From: Bog-756 sp963812525
GTDB taxonomy: Bacteria > Actinomycetota > Acidimicrobiia > Acidimicrobiales > RAAP-2
Direction: 5' to 3'
DNA length: 64,000 nucleotides
NCBI GenBank assembly: GCA_963812525.1
Contig: CAWEVL010000011.1
Coordinates: forward strand, 248,001 to 312,000
Part shown: positions 27,315 through 35,354 of the stretch, in pieces
How the letters are laid out: each line of letters begins with the position of its first letter
Numbering within the stretch: position 1 is the first letter of the stretch
Made by a program: the position numbers and the translations under genes
The notes under the pieces: model-generated
Told to the model about the DNA's origin: nothing
Databases searched by the model: none
What the model saw: only the letters and a program-made list of their open reading frames with translations

Positions 27315-28432
27315 CCCGTGAGGCCCCGGGGGTCGGGGAGGAGGAGCCTGCGGCGGCGACCATGCCCCACGGCCTGTTCGGGCTGACCACGGCGCTGGTG
27401 GCCATCCCCTCGGTGAGCCACTTCGAGGGACCGATGGCCGACGCGGTGGAGACGGCCCTCCGGCTGTGCCCTTGGCTGGAGGTCGAACGGGTCGGGGACA
27501 ACGTCGTGGCCCGGACCGACCTGGGCCGCCGACACCGGGTGCTCCTGGCCGGCCATCTCGACACCGTCCCGCCGGTCGACGGGAACGAGGAGCCGCGGAT
27601 CGTGGACGACGTCCTCTACGGGGTGGGCTCGGCCGACATGAAGGGGGGCCTGGCTGTCTTCCTCCACCTGGCCGGGACCATCCCCGAGCCGGCGGTGGAC
27701 GTGACCTGGTGCTTCTACGCCTGCGAGGAGGTGGACCAGGAGTTCAGCGGGCTGCGCCACCTGTGGGAGCACCGGCCCGACCTGCTGGAGGCCGACGCCG
27801 CCATCCTGGGCGAGCCCACCGGGGGTGTGGTGGAGGCCGGTTGCCAGGGCACCCTCCGGGTCCGCATCTCGCTGGCCGGCCGCCGGGCCCACACCGCCCG
27901 CCCCCACACCGGACGCAACGCCATCCACCGGCTGGCCCCCCTGCTGGCCGCCGTGGCCGGCTACCAGAGCCGGCGGCCGGTCCTGGACGGCTGCGAGTAC
28001 GTCGAGCAGCTGCAGGCGGTGGAGGTCTCCGGTGGGGTCTCCGGCAACGTACTGCCCGATGAGGTCTCGCTGGTGGTCAACCACCGCTTTGCCCCCGACC
28101 GGACACCGGCTGACGCCGAGGGGCGGCTGCGGGAGCTGCTCGGGACCCATCTCGAGCCGGAGGACCGGTGGGAGCTCACCGGCGCGGCTGCCGGCGCACC
28201 GCCCTCCCTGGACCATCCGCTACTGGCCGGACTCGTGGCGGCGACGGGGACCGGCCCTGTGGCCAAGCAGGGATGGACCGACGCGTCGTCCCTGTGGGCC
28301 CACGGCATCCCGGCGGCCAACTTCGGGCCGGGGGACCCGCTCCTGGCCCACACCCCCGACGAGCATGTCTCGGCGGGCGACCTCGAGCGGACCGCCGCCG
28401 TGCTCGAGACGCTGCTGCGCCGCGGGAGGTAG
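27311..28432 (+). CDS. dapE: Succinyl-diaminopimelate desuccinylase
   Basis: A 373-residue M20 di-zinc amidohydrolase releasing LL-DAP. Metal ligands and the catalytic Glu are visible: His in LLAGHLDTVP, Asp in GSADMKGG, Glu-Glu in YACEEVDQE, Glu in ILGEPTGG and the C-terminal His in LAHTPDEHVS. The dimerisation domain runs from about residue 180 to 290. ATG 27311 overlaps the dapD stop, so the pair is coupled. With dapA, B, C, D and F it completes the succinylase route in this window. Confidence 0.93.
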   Translation: MTREAPGVGEEEPAAATMPHGLFGLTTALVAIPSVSHFEGPMADAVETALRLCPWLEVERVGDNVVARTDLGRRHRVLLAGHLDTVPPVDGNEEPRIVDDVLYGVGSADMKGGLAVFLHLAGTIPEPAVDVTWCFYACEEVDQEFSGLRHLWEHRPDLLEADAAILGEPTGGVVEAGCQGTLRVRISLAGRRAHTARPHTGRNAIHRLAPLLAAVAGYQSRRPVLDGCEYVEQLQAVEVSGGVSGNVLPDEVSLVVNHRFAPDRTPADAEGRLRELLGTHLEPEDRWELTGAAAGAPPSLDHPLLAGLVAATGTGPVAKQGWTDASSLWAHGIPAANFGPGDPLLAHTPDEHVSAGDLERTAAVLETLLRRGR

Positions 28433-28479
28433 GCGCCGGCCGACGGCGTCGGGCGGCCGGGCCTGGCCCAGCCGGGCGG

Positions 28480-28485
28480 TAGGGT
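28480..28485 (+). promoter_or_regulatory. Putative -10 element for leaderless aldo/keto reductase
   Basis: TAGGGT ends 6 nt before ATG 28492. Confidence 0.5.
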
Positions 28486-28491
28486 CGGCCC

Positions 28492-29493
28492 ATGGCCATG
28501 TCGACACGCCTCCTGGGTACCTCAGGGCTCGAAGTCTCGGCCGAGGGCCTCGGCTGCATGGGGATGAGTGAGTTCTACGGGACGGCCGACGACGACGAGT
28601 CGATCGCCACCATCCACCGGGCCCTCGACCTCGGGGTCACCTTCCTCGACACGTCGGACATGTACGGCCCCTATCTCAACGAGCGGCTGGTCGGGCGGGC
28701 CATCGCCGGCCGTCGTGACGAGGTGGTGCTGGCCACCAAATTCGGGATCTCCCGGGGGCCCGACCCTTCCGACCGCACCGTCCGGGGCGACCCGGACTAC
28801 GTGCGCCTGGCCTGCGACGCCTCGCTGGGCCGGCTGGGCGTGGATCACCTCGACCTCTACTACCAGCATCGCACCGACGGGAACGTCCCCATCGAGGAGA
28901 CCGTGGGCGCCATGTCCGAGCTCGTGGTGGCGGGCAAGGTCAGGTTCCTGGGACTGTCCGAGGCCCTCCCCGACACCATGCGCCGGGCCTGCGCCGTCCA
29001 TCCCATCGCCGCCCTTCAGAGCGAGTGGTCGCTGTGGAGCCGGGAGCTCGAAGGGCCGGTCATCGACACGGCCCGGCAGCTCGGGATCGGTATCGTGGCC
29101 TACAGCCCGCTCGGTCGGGGATTCCTGACCGGTCGGATCACCTCGCCCGACGACCTCCCCGAAGGCGACTTCCGGTCCCGACTGCCCCGGTTCACCGCGG
29201 AGAACTTCGCCCACAACATCGAGTTGGTGCACCGGGTCCGAACCCTGGCCGACCAGAAGGGCTGCACGCCGGGCCAGCTGGCCCTGGCCTGGGTCCTGGC
29301 CCGGGGCGACGACGTGGTCCCGATCCCCGGCACCAAGCGGCGCGCCTATCTGGAGGAGAACGTGGCCGCCGTCGACGTGATCCTGAGCGAGGCCGACTCG
29401 GCCGCCCTCGAGGCCGCCTTCCCGGTGGGAGCCGGGGCGGGTGACCGGTATCCGGACATGAGTTCCGTGAGCGTGACGACCCCGACGGGGTGA
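28492..29493 (+). CDS. Aldo/keto reductase
   Basis: A 333-residue NADPH-dependent (beta/alpha)8 oxidoreductase. The catalytic tetrad is complete: Asp53 and Tyr58 (DTSDMYG), Lys83 (ATKFG) and His126 (YYQHR). IPGTKRRAYLEENVAA is the C-terminal cofactor-binding segment. The pattern fits the AKR13-like group that reduces aldehydes and ketones; physiological substrate unknown. ATG 28492 is 6 nt after TAGGGT; a second ATG two codons later is possible. It converges with lexA, with 101 bp between the stops and no clear terminator. Confidence 0.92.
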   Translation: MAMSTRLLGTSGLEVSAEGLGCMGMSEFYGTADDDESIATIHRALDLGVTFLDTSDMYGPYLNERLVGRAIAGRRDEVVLATKFGISRGPDPSDRTVRGDPDYVRLACDASLGRLGVDHLDLYYQHRTDGNVPIEETVGAMSELVVAGKVRFLGLSEALPDTMRRACAVHPIAALQSEWSLWSRELEGPVIDTARQLGIGIVAYSPLGRGFLTGRITSPDDLPEGDFRSRLPRFTAENFAHNIELVHRVRTLADQKGCTPGQLALAWVLARGDDVVPIPGTKRRAYLEENVAAVDVILSEADSAALEAAFPVGAGAGDRYPDMSSVSVTTPTG

Positions 29494-29594
29494 CCGGCCG
29501 GATCAGGCCACCCACGCCCGATCGTGCCGCCCGCACCGACCCGGCCCAGCCCGTCCCCACCGGAGTCCCGACCATGGCGGCCGGAGCGGAGGAC

Positions 29595-30224
29595 TCAGAG
29601 CCGGCGCAGCACGGTCACGACCTTGCCGTAGACGGTCACCTCGGAGGGATCGAATTCCATGGGGGTGAGGCGCTCGTTGGCCGGCATCAGCACGACCTTC
29701 CCGTCGCGGGTCGAGAAGCGCTTCACGGTGGCTTCACCGTCGGGAATGGCGGCCACCACGATGTCGCCCTGTTCGGCCTGGGGCTGCTGGCGAACCACGA
29801 CGAAGTCGCCGTCCATGATGCCGGCGTCGATCATCGAGTCACCGCGTACCGTGACCATGAAGAGCGTTCCCGTACCGGTGAAGTCCTCGGGGAGCGGGTA
29901 CAGCTCCTCCACGTTCTCCTGGGCCAGCACGCCGGTGCCGGCGGCCACGTCACCCACCAGTGGTACGTGCCGGATCGGACGCGAGTCCATGATCACCTTG
30001 GACGACGGGTCGTAGCAGACCTCGATGGCCCTCGGCTTGGTCGGATCCCTCCGGAGGTAGCCCTCCCGCTGGAGCACGGCGAGGTGGGCGTGGACGGTGG
30101 ACGAGGAGGTGAGCCCGACCGACTCGCCGATCTCCCGGACCGAGGGCGGATAGCCCCGCTCCCGGACCGCTTCGGAGATGCAGTCCAGAATCTGCTTCCG
30201 CTTGGTGCTCAGTACCTGGGCCAT
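29595..30224 (-). CDS. lexA: SOS repressor LexA
   Basis: A 209-residue repressor. The winged helix (residues ~25-60, PPSVREIGESVGLTSSSTVH) binds SOS boxes. The autocleavage site is Ala95-Gly96 (VAAGTG), with Ser130 (RGDSMI) and Lys168 (ATVKRF) as the catalytic dyad. ATG 30224 is chosen because GAGGAG precedes it and the conserved N-terminus begins there; further in-frame upstream codons are not family-like. It is divergent from a LysM gene and followed across the divergent region by nrdR, the known actinobacterial lexA-divS-nrdR layout. A LexA box overlaps its own start of transcription, so it is autoregulated. Confidence 0.97.
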   Translation of the reverse strand: MAQVLSTKRKQILDCISEAVRERGYPPSVREIGESVGLTSSSTVHAHLAVLQREGYLRRDPTKPRAIEVCYDPSSKVIMDSRPIRHVPLVGDVAAGTGVLAQENVEELYPLPEDFTGTGTLFMVTVRGDSMIDAGIMDGDFVVVRQQPQAEQGDIVVAAIPDGEATVKRFSTRDGKVVLMPANERLTPMEFDPSEVTVYGKVVTVLRRL

Positions 30225-30279
30225 GGCTCTCCTCGTCGCAGTTGAGCTCCACCTTGCCGGCGGCGGCCGCCGGGGTGGC

Positions 30280-30325
30280 GAACGTCTGTTTGGAGAAAGG
30301 TAGTGCGCCGCGGAGGCAAAAGCAA
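30280..30325 (-). promoter_or_regulatory. lexA promoter with LexA box
   Basis: On the minus strand, TTGCTT (30320-30325), a 17-bp spacer and TACCTT (30297-30302) form the promoter. GAACGTCTGTTT (30280-30291) differs by one base from the GAAC-N4-GTTC consensus and covers the predicted start of transcription, giving autorepression. Confidence 0.65.
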
Positions 30326-30345
30326 ACACCCGTTCGAAAAACGGC

Positions 30346-30399
30346 TTGACAGCGAACAGACGTTCGTGGTGACATGAGGGGCATGGCGAACACAGGTTC
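30346..30399 (+). promoter_or_regulatory. SOS promoter with two perfect LexA boxes
   Basis: TTGACA (30346-30351), 18 bp, then TGACAT (30370-30375). A perfect box GAACAGACGTTC (30354-30365) fills the spacer, and a second perfect box GAACACAGGTTC (30388-30399) lies just downstream of the predicted start of transcription. The boxes are 34 bp apart centre to centre. This should be tightly repressed until RecA-driven LexA cleavage. Confidence 0.8.
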
Positions 30400-30628
30400 G
30401 ATGGTGACGGGGTCCGGACGCACGCCGGTCGATCGTCGGACCGGAGGTCGGGGTCCCGGTTCCGGGGGCGGTGCCGACGGGGGCCATGAGGTCGTCTCCC
30501 GGCCCGTTGTCACACCCTCGGGGTACACCATCGCCATGGAGAACGACCTGATGGCTGCCTACGGGGCGGTCGGACAATCGGTCACGCCCCGGATCGGGGC
30601 GGAGCAGAACAGGAGGTCATGTCGATGA
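30383..30628 (+). CDS. Small SOS-controlled open reading frame, 81 residues, unknown
   Basis: ATG 30383 lies 7 nt after the -10 TGACAT, at the predicted transcription start, so it would be translated as a leaderless message. The product is Gly/Arg-rich in the first half; the second half contains TPSGYTIAMENDLMAAYGA. It overlaps the start of the LysM gene by 10 bp. I recognise no family. It may be a real SOS peptide, a translational leader for the LysM gene, or simply part of its 236-nt 5' region. Confidence 0.35.
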   Translation: MANTGSMVTGSGRTPVDRRTGGRGPGSGGGADGGHEVVSRPVVTPSGYTIAMENDLMAAYGAVGQSVTPRIGAEQNRRSCR

Positions 30629-31107
30629 CGGCACTCTGGCTGGACCCCGATGTCGAGCCCCACGGTCCGGTTCGCCCCGGGGACGCACCGAATCTACGGC
30701 TCGTCGGACCAGGCCCGGCCCACCGGCCGGAGGAAGTCGAACGGCCCGGGAGCGATGGCTATCGGGACCTGCGCCTGGTCGAGCGGCCGGAGCGTGCCGC
30801 CCGTGACCGAGGCCGCCGGACCTCGGCCGCGGTCCGGCGTCGCCGCACCTTCGTCGCCGCCACGGCCATCTTCGTGGTGGCGCTTGCTCTTCCGCTGAGC
30901 GGAACCGGTGGTCACTCCCACGCCACTGGTTCCGCTCTGGCGGAGACCGGCACCGGCATGACCTACACGGTGCAGCCCGGGGACACCCTCTGGACGATCG
31001 CCGAACGGGTGGATCCGACCGCCGATCCGCGTCCACTGGTGGCCAGGTTGGCCGCTCAGACCGGCTCGGACTCCGTCGTGCCCGGGGAACACATCGTCCT
31101 TCCCTGA
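30619..31107 (+). CDS. LysM-domain membrane protein, probable SOS division inhibitor (DivS/ChiZ/YneA-like)
   Basis: A 162-residue protein with a ~70-residue charged cytoplasmic N-terminus, one transmembrane helix (TFVAATAIFVVALALPLSG, about residues 75-93) and a C-terminal LysM domain (MTYTVQPGDTLWTIAERV onward) outside the membrane. AGGAGG lies just before ATG 30619; ATG 30625 is an alternative. Family knowledge: in Corynebacterium (DivS), Mycobacterium (ChiZ) and Bacillus (YneA) a single-TM, often LysM-bearing protein beside lexA blocks division during SOS. Here the same position, topology and LexA boxes support that role; direct function is inferred. Confidence 0.8.
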   Translation: MSMTALWLDPDVEPHGPVRPGDAPNLRLVGPGPAHRPEEVERPGSDGYRDLRLVERPERAARDRGRRTSAAVRRRRTFVAATAIFVVALALPLSGTGGHSHATGSALAETGTGMTYTVQPGDTLWTIAERVDPTADPRPLVARLAAQTGSDSVVPGEHIVLP

Positions 31108-31179
31108 GCATTCGCCGACCCGGGCCACGGCGAGGGCGGGACCGGCGGCGGCGACAGCGTGGGCCCGGAGGAGGGGCAC

Positions 31180-31185
31180 TAGCCT
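31180..31185 (+). promoter_or_regulatory. Putative -10 element for leaderless nrdR
   Basis: TAGCCT ends 6 nt before GTG 31192. Confidence 0.5.
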
Positions 31186-31191
31186 CATGTC

Positions 31192-31665
31192 GTGCGATGC
31201 CCGTGGTGCTTGGCCGACGATGATCGGGTGGTCGACTCCAGGTTGGCGGAGGAGGGGGCAGCCATCAGGAGGCGCCGAGAGTGCGCCAGCTGCGGCCACC
31301 GCTACACCACCTTCGAGCGGATCGATGAGATCCCGTTGATGGTCATCAAGCGCTCCGGCATCCGTCAGGCGTTCGACCGCGGCAAGCTGATCGACGGTCT
31401 CCGTTCGGCCACGAAGAACCGGCCCGTCACCGAGGAGCAGCTCGACATCATGGCCCGGGAGGTGGAGGACGAGTTACGTGAGGACAGCTCCGAACCGACG
31501 TCCGAGCAGGTGGGTCTGGCCGTGCTCGAGCGCCTGCGGTTGGTCGATGAGGTCGCTTACCTGCGATTCGCCAGTGTGTACAAGGGATTCGAAGGAGTGG
31601 ACGACTTCCGACGCGAGGTCGGGCTACTGACCAAGACCACCGCGCCGAAGCGATCGGAGGTCTAG
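31192..31665 (+). CDS. nrdR: Transcriptional repressor NrdR
   Basis: A 157-residue repressor of ribonucleotide reductase operons that senses ATP and dATP. The N-terminal zinc ribbon uses Cys3, Cys6, Cys31 and Cys34. The ATP-cone domain covers about residues 46-136 (VIKRSGIRQAFDRGKLIDGL). GTG 31192 puts the first Cys at position 3, as in the family. The gene leads directly into a PIG-L deacetylase 3 bp downstream. Confidence 0.96.
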   Translation: MRCPWCLADDDRVVDSRLAEEGAAIRRRRECASCGHRYTTFERIDEIPLMVIKRSGIRQAFDRGKLIDGLRSATKNRPVTEEQLDIMAREVEDELREDSSEPTSEQVGLAVLERLRLVDEVAYLRFASVYKGFEGVDDFRREVGLLTKTTAPKRSEV

Positions 31666-31668
31666 GGC

Positions 31669-32379
31669 ATGGCCGAGCTGCTGACCGATCCGCCGGCGCG
31701 GGCCCTGGCCATCTATGCCCATCCCGACGACCCGGACGTCTCGTGCGGTGGGACGTTGGCGGCCTGGGCCAAGGCCGGCTCCGAGGTGCGCATCCTCCTG
31801 TGCACTGACGGCGGGAAGGGGTCGTCGGATCCCGCGGTCGACCCGGTCGACCTGGCCGCCCGCCGGGCCGCCGAGTCGGCCGAGGCCGCCGGGCGCCTGG
31901 GTGTCGCCGGGTACGATTCGCTCAACCACGCCGACGGCGAGCTGACCGACGATGCCAGACTCAGGGAGGCGCTGGTGGCTGCCGTCCGGCGGTTCCGACC
32001 CGACGTGGTGCTGTGCCCCGATCCGACGGCGGTCTTCTTCGGGCAGGACTACTTCAACCACCGGGACCACCGGATCACCGGCATGGCGGCACTGGACGCC
32101 GTCTCCCCGGCCGCCGGCCTCCCGCTCTACTTTCCCGGTGCCGGCCCCGCCCACCAGGTGACCACGGTGCTCCTGTCGGGCACCCTGGAACCCGATGTGT
32201 GGGTGGACATCACGTCGACCATCGACGTGAAGGCTGAGGCGGTGGCCTGCCACCGGAGCCAGTTCCCCGACGGCGTGGAGTGGGCTTCCACCGCGGTTCG
32301 ACTCGGCGCCGAGGATGCCGGCCGGAGGGCCGGGGTGGCCTTCGCCGAGGGGTTCCGGAGGCTGCGCCTCGGTGGGTGA
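31669..32379 (+). CDS. PIG-L family deacetylase (LmbE-like)
   Basis: A 236-residue zinc-dependent N-deacetylase. The metal motif is AHPDDPD at residues 17-23 and the second His lies in FNHRDHRITG. This family includes MshB and Mca of mycothiol metabolism as well as N-acetylglucosaminyl-lipid deacetylases; the sequence alone does not decide between them. It starts 3 bp after nrdR and its stop overlaps the likely dinB start, so it sits in an nrdR-PIG-L-dinB unit. Confidence 0.87.
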   Translation: MAELLTDPPARALAIYAHPDDPDVSCGGTLAAWAKAGSEVRILLCTDGGKGSSDPAVDPVDLAARRAAESAEAAGRLGVAGYDSLNHADGELTDDARLREALVAAVRRFRPDVVLCPDPTAVFFGQDYFNHRDHRITGMAALDAVSPAAGLPLYFPGAGPAHQVTTVLLSGTLEPDVWVDITSTIDVKAEAVACHRSQFPDGVEWASTAVRLGAEDAGRRAGVAFAEGFRRLRLGG

Positions 32380-33853
32380 CCGGCCACCCTCGGAGCCGGA
32401 GCCGGGGGTGGCCCCGGCCCGCGGACGGGTCCGCCAGGGCGGCCCGGCCGCCCACGGGGGTGAGCGGGTCATCCTCCACGTGGACATGGACGCCTTCTTC
32501 GCCTCGGTGGAGGTGCTGGACGACCCCTCCCTTGCCGGACTGCCGGTCATCGTGGGGGGCTCGGGGCCGCGCGGCGTGGTGGCGGCCTGTACCTACGAGG
32601 CCCGGAGGTTCGGCGTGCACTCGGCCATGCCCTCCTCGGTGGCCCGACGGCTCTGCCCGACGGCGGTGTTCGTGGACGGACGCTTCCACCGCTATGTCGA
32701 GGAGAGCCTCAAGCTGCACGCCATCCTCCAGTCGGTCACCCCGTTGGTGGAGGGGATCTCCCTGGACGAGGCCTTCCTGGACGTGACCGGGTCCATCCAG
32801 CTGCTGGGCGATGGTCCGACCATCGCCGCCACCGTCCGGCGACGGGTGGCCGACCAGCTCCACCTGGCGTGCTCGGTCGGCGTCGGACGGAGCAAGCTGA
32901 TGGCCAAGCTGGCCTCGAAGGCCGCCAAGCCCTCGGCCAGCCGGACCGGCATCGTGGCCGGCCCCGGGGTGGTGGTGGTTCCCCCCGAACGGGAGCTGGC
33001 GTTTCTGCATCCGCTGCCCGTCCGTGCCCTGTGGGGGGTGGGTCCGGTGACCGGCCGGAAGCTGGAGTCCCTGGGCATCCTGACCGTCGGCGACCTGGCC
33101 TCGCTCCCGTCCGGCTCCCTCCAGCGGTACTTGGGGACGGCCCAGGGGGCGCACCTGGCCGAGCTGGCCCGCGGCCATGATCCACGGCCGGTCGTCCCCG
33201 AGCAGGAGGCGAAGTCGATAGGGCACGAGGAGACCTTCCCGTCCGACCTCTGGGACCGCGACCTGCTTCGCGGCCATCTCCTCCGGATGGTGGACGCATC
33301 GGCCACCGCCCTCCGCAGTTCGGAGCTCACCGCCCGGACCGTCACCGTCAAGGTCCGGTACTCGGACTTCTCCCTGATCACTCGGAGCCACTCCCTGCCC
33401 TCGCCGATCGACGCGTCGCCGGCCATCGGTTCGGTGGCCGCCGCGCTCCTGGACTCGGTCGAGCTGGACCAGGGGGTTCGACTGCTCGGCGTCAGCCTGT
33501 CCGGATTCGGCGAAGCGCAGCGCGGCCTCCAGCTGAGCCTGGATCTCGATCTGCAGCCGTCCGACTCGGGGCGCTCCGGGCGGGAGGGTGGTGAGGGTGC
33601 GGGCCGACAGGAGCTCGGCCCCGCGGACCGCCTGGCCCGGGCCCAGGACGAGGCAGAGCGGATCCAGGCCTCCTGGGCCACGGTGACCGCGGCGGTCGAC
33701 GCCATCCGCGCCAGGTACGGGGGTGGGTCGGTCGGCCCTGCCTCACTGGTAGGGGCGGACGGACTGCGGGTGAGGCGTCGGGGGGAGGCCCAGTGGGGCC
33801 CAACGGCCCAGACAGGGCCCCCAATTGATGAAGATCGGCCCTCCGCCTTGTAA
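32372..33853 (+). CDS. dinB: DNA polymerase IV (Y family)
   Basis: A translesion polymerase of about 493 residues from GTG 32372; the start is uncertain because residues 1-31 are a non-conserved proline-rich stretch and later GTG codons exist. Catalytic metals are bound by Asp38 (HVDMDAFFASVE) and Asp132-Glu133 (SLDEAF). The thumb HhH segment is ALWGVGPVTGRKLESLGI. The little-finger domain spans about 260-380. The last ~100 residues are low-complexity and lack an obvious QL(S/D)LF beta-clamp peptide, unless QLSLDLDL near 392 serves. Neighbours are PIG-L upstream and DUF3040 downstream. No LexA box is seen nearby. Confidence 0.9.
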   Translation: MGDRPPSEPEPGVAPARGRVRQGGPAAHGGERVILHVDMDAFFASVEVLDDPSLAGLPVIVGGSGPRGVVAACTYEARRFGVHSAMPSSVARRLCPTAVFVDGRFHRYVEESLKLHAILQSVTPLVEGISLDEAFLDVTGSIQLLGDGPTIAATVRRRVADQLHLACSVGVGRSKLMAKLASKAAKPSASRTGIVAGPGVVVVPPERELAFLHPLPVRALWGVGPVTGRKLESLGILTVGDLASLPSGSLQRYLGTAQGAHLAELARGHDPRPVVPEQEAKSIGHEETFPSDLWDRDLLRGHLLRMVDASATALRSSELTARTVTVKVRYSDFSLITRSHSLPSPIDASPAIGSVAAALLDSVELDQGVRLLGVSLSGFGEAQRGLQLSLDLDLQPSDSGRSGREGGEGAGRQELGPADRLARAQDEAERIQASWATVTAAVDAIRARYGGGSVGPASLVGADGLRVRRRGEAQWGPTAQTGPPIDEDRPSAL

Positions 33854-33968
33854 TATGGTTGTGGTGTCTGGTCAACGCTGCGGTATCCGGCGAGTACGGG
33901 CTCGAGCGGGTGCGGCGTGTTTTCGAGTGGGGGATGCGCGAGGATGAAGTCAGCGATCACCGCTGGAC
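33854..33968. other. Intergenic region before the DUF3040 gene
   Basis: The dinB stop is embedded in TAATAT (33851-33856), an AT-rich hexamer that would suit a -10 element in this GC-rich DNA, although a -35 at normal spacing is missing. A 30-codon frame starting at ATG 33855 ends at a TGA before the DUF3040 gene; it is not protein-like. No other feature is seen. Confidence 0.4.
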
Positions 33969-34370
33969 ATGGAGTTGGGTGGAGGGGACGAGTTCTTGCC
34001 GCTCTCTGAGCACGAACAACGAATTCTGCACGAGTTGGAGCAGTCCCTCTATCAGGAGGATCCTGGTTTCGCGGAGCGGGTGCGTTCCGAGACGGTGTAC
34101 CGGCACGCCGGTCGCTACTGCATCTGGTCGGCCCTGGTCTTCGTGGCTGCCCTGGTCTTCATGTTCCTCACCTTTTCGAAGTCGGTGGTCCTGGGGTTCG
34201 TCGGCGTGGTGGTGATGTTCCTGTCCGGCGTGGTGTTCGCCAACAACGCCCGAAGGATGGGGAAGGCCGGCATCGACGACATCTCCCGCTCACTACACAG
34301 TCGCAACCTCAGCAACACGGTGCATGACCCCCGGGACTGGATCCGGGGTCGCTTTCACCGCGACGAGTGA
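33969..34370 (+). CDS. DUF3040 family membrane protein
   Basis: A 133-residue protein with the family N-terminus PLSEHEQRILHELEQSLY near residues 11-28, two adjacent transmembrane helices (IWSALVFVAALVFMFLTF and SVVLGFVGVVVMFLSGVVFA, about 52-91) and a basic C-terminal tail. DUF3040 proteins are nearly confined to Actinobacteria, usually found close to dinB or the division cluster; function unknown. ATG 33969 is the first start before the conserved motif. Confidence 0.85.
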   Translation: MELGGGDEFLPLSEHEQRILHELEQSLYQEDPGFAERVRSETVYRHAGRYCIWSALVFVAALVFMFLTFSKSVVLGFVGVVVMFLSGVVFANNARRMGKAGIDDISRSLHSRNLSNTVHDPRDWIRGRFHRDE

Positions 34371-34403
34371 CCGGTCCGCCCGACCGGGACGACTGACTCC
34401 CCG

Positions 34404-35354
34404 TTGACCCCAGCCCAATCCGAGGGCCGCGTCGGTCCGGGGGATCCCGTCCCGGCCACCTGGGCCGGTCCTGTGGTGCTGGCGGTCGACATCGGTGGGA
34501 CCAAGATGGCGGCGGCCGTGGTGGACCCCTGCGGGGTGATCCTGGCCGAGGCCCGGGCTCCCACCCCCGCCTCCTCCGATCCCGAAGTGGTGTTCGCGGC
34601 CCTGGTGTCGGTGGTGGACCGGGCTCGGGCGGACACCACCGCCGACCCGGTGGTGTGCGGAGTGGGCTGTGGAGGCCCGATGTCCGCAGGCGGCGAGACC
34701 GTCAGCCCCCTCAATATTCGAGGTTGGGTCCGGTTCCCCCTGCGTGACCGCCTGCACCGCCAGGTCGGTCTGCCGGTCGTGGTGGACAACGACGCCAAGG
34801 CGCTGGCCCTGGGGGAGGGGTGGCTGGGGGCGGCCCAGGGTTCGGCCAACTACCTGGCCATGGTGGTCTCCACCGGGGTGGGGGGAGGCATCGTGCTCGA
34901 CGGGCGGCTGCTCGACGGCCAGGGGGGCAACGCCGGCCACATCGGCCACCTGGTGGTCGAGCCGGAAGGGCGACCCTGCGTCTGCGGGGGACGGGGCTGC
35001 CTCGAGGCCGAGGCGTCGGGGCGGTCGATCGAGTCGATGACCGGGCATCCCGCGGCCCAGGCCCCGGACTCCGTACGCCGACGCACCGGGACGCTGGTCG
35101 GCCGGGCGGTGGCCTCGGTGGCCAACCTCCTCGATGTCGAACTGGCCGTGGTGGCCGGTTCGGTGGCTCTGGGCTACGGCGGGATGTTCTTCGAGGCGGC
35201 CCAGGAGGAGATCGCCCGCCGGTCGCAACTCGACTTCTCGAGGTCCACCCGGATCGTGCCGGGTGGGCTGGGGGCCACTGGGCCCTTGGTGGGGGCGGCC
35301 GCGGTGGGCCACCGTGCCCTGCGGCCTACCGACCGGACCGGTGACAGGCGCTGA
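34404..35354 (+). CDS. ROK family sugar kinase
   Basis: A 316-residue kinase, probably acting on glucose or an N-acylated hexosamine. Motifs: phosphate-1 VDIGGTKMAAAVVD near residues 28-41, NDAKALALGE near 129-138, the GHIGHL substrate site, and the ROK zinc site CVCGGRGCLEAEASG. The start given is TTG 34404; other starts such as GTG 34476 would cut the glycine-rich first motif's upstream strand, so an N-terminal extension of ~25 residues is likely. It is coupled to the following gene by a TGATG. Confidence 0.88.
   Translation: MTPAQSEGRVGPGDPVPATWAGPVVLAVDIGGTKMAAAVVDPCGVILAEARAPTPASSDPEVVFAALVSVVDRARADTTADPVVCGVGCGGPMSAGGETVSPLNIRGWVRFPLRDRLHRQVGLPVVVDNDAKALALGEGWLGAAQGSANYLAMVVSTGVGGGIVLDGRLLDGQGGNAGHIGHLVVEPEGRPCVCGGRGCLEAEASGRSIESMTGHPAAQAPDSVRRRTGTLVGRAVASVANLLDVELAVVAGSVALGYGGMFFEAAQEEIARRSQLDFSRSTRIVPGGLGATGPLVGAAAVGHRALRPTDRTGDRR

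Noticed and set aside
29494..29594. tRNA or small RNA between the aldo/keto reductase gene and lexA
   Set aside because: No cloverleaf, T-loop GTTC-type motif or strong terminator is visible in the 101 bp.
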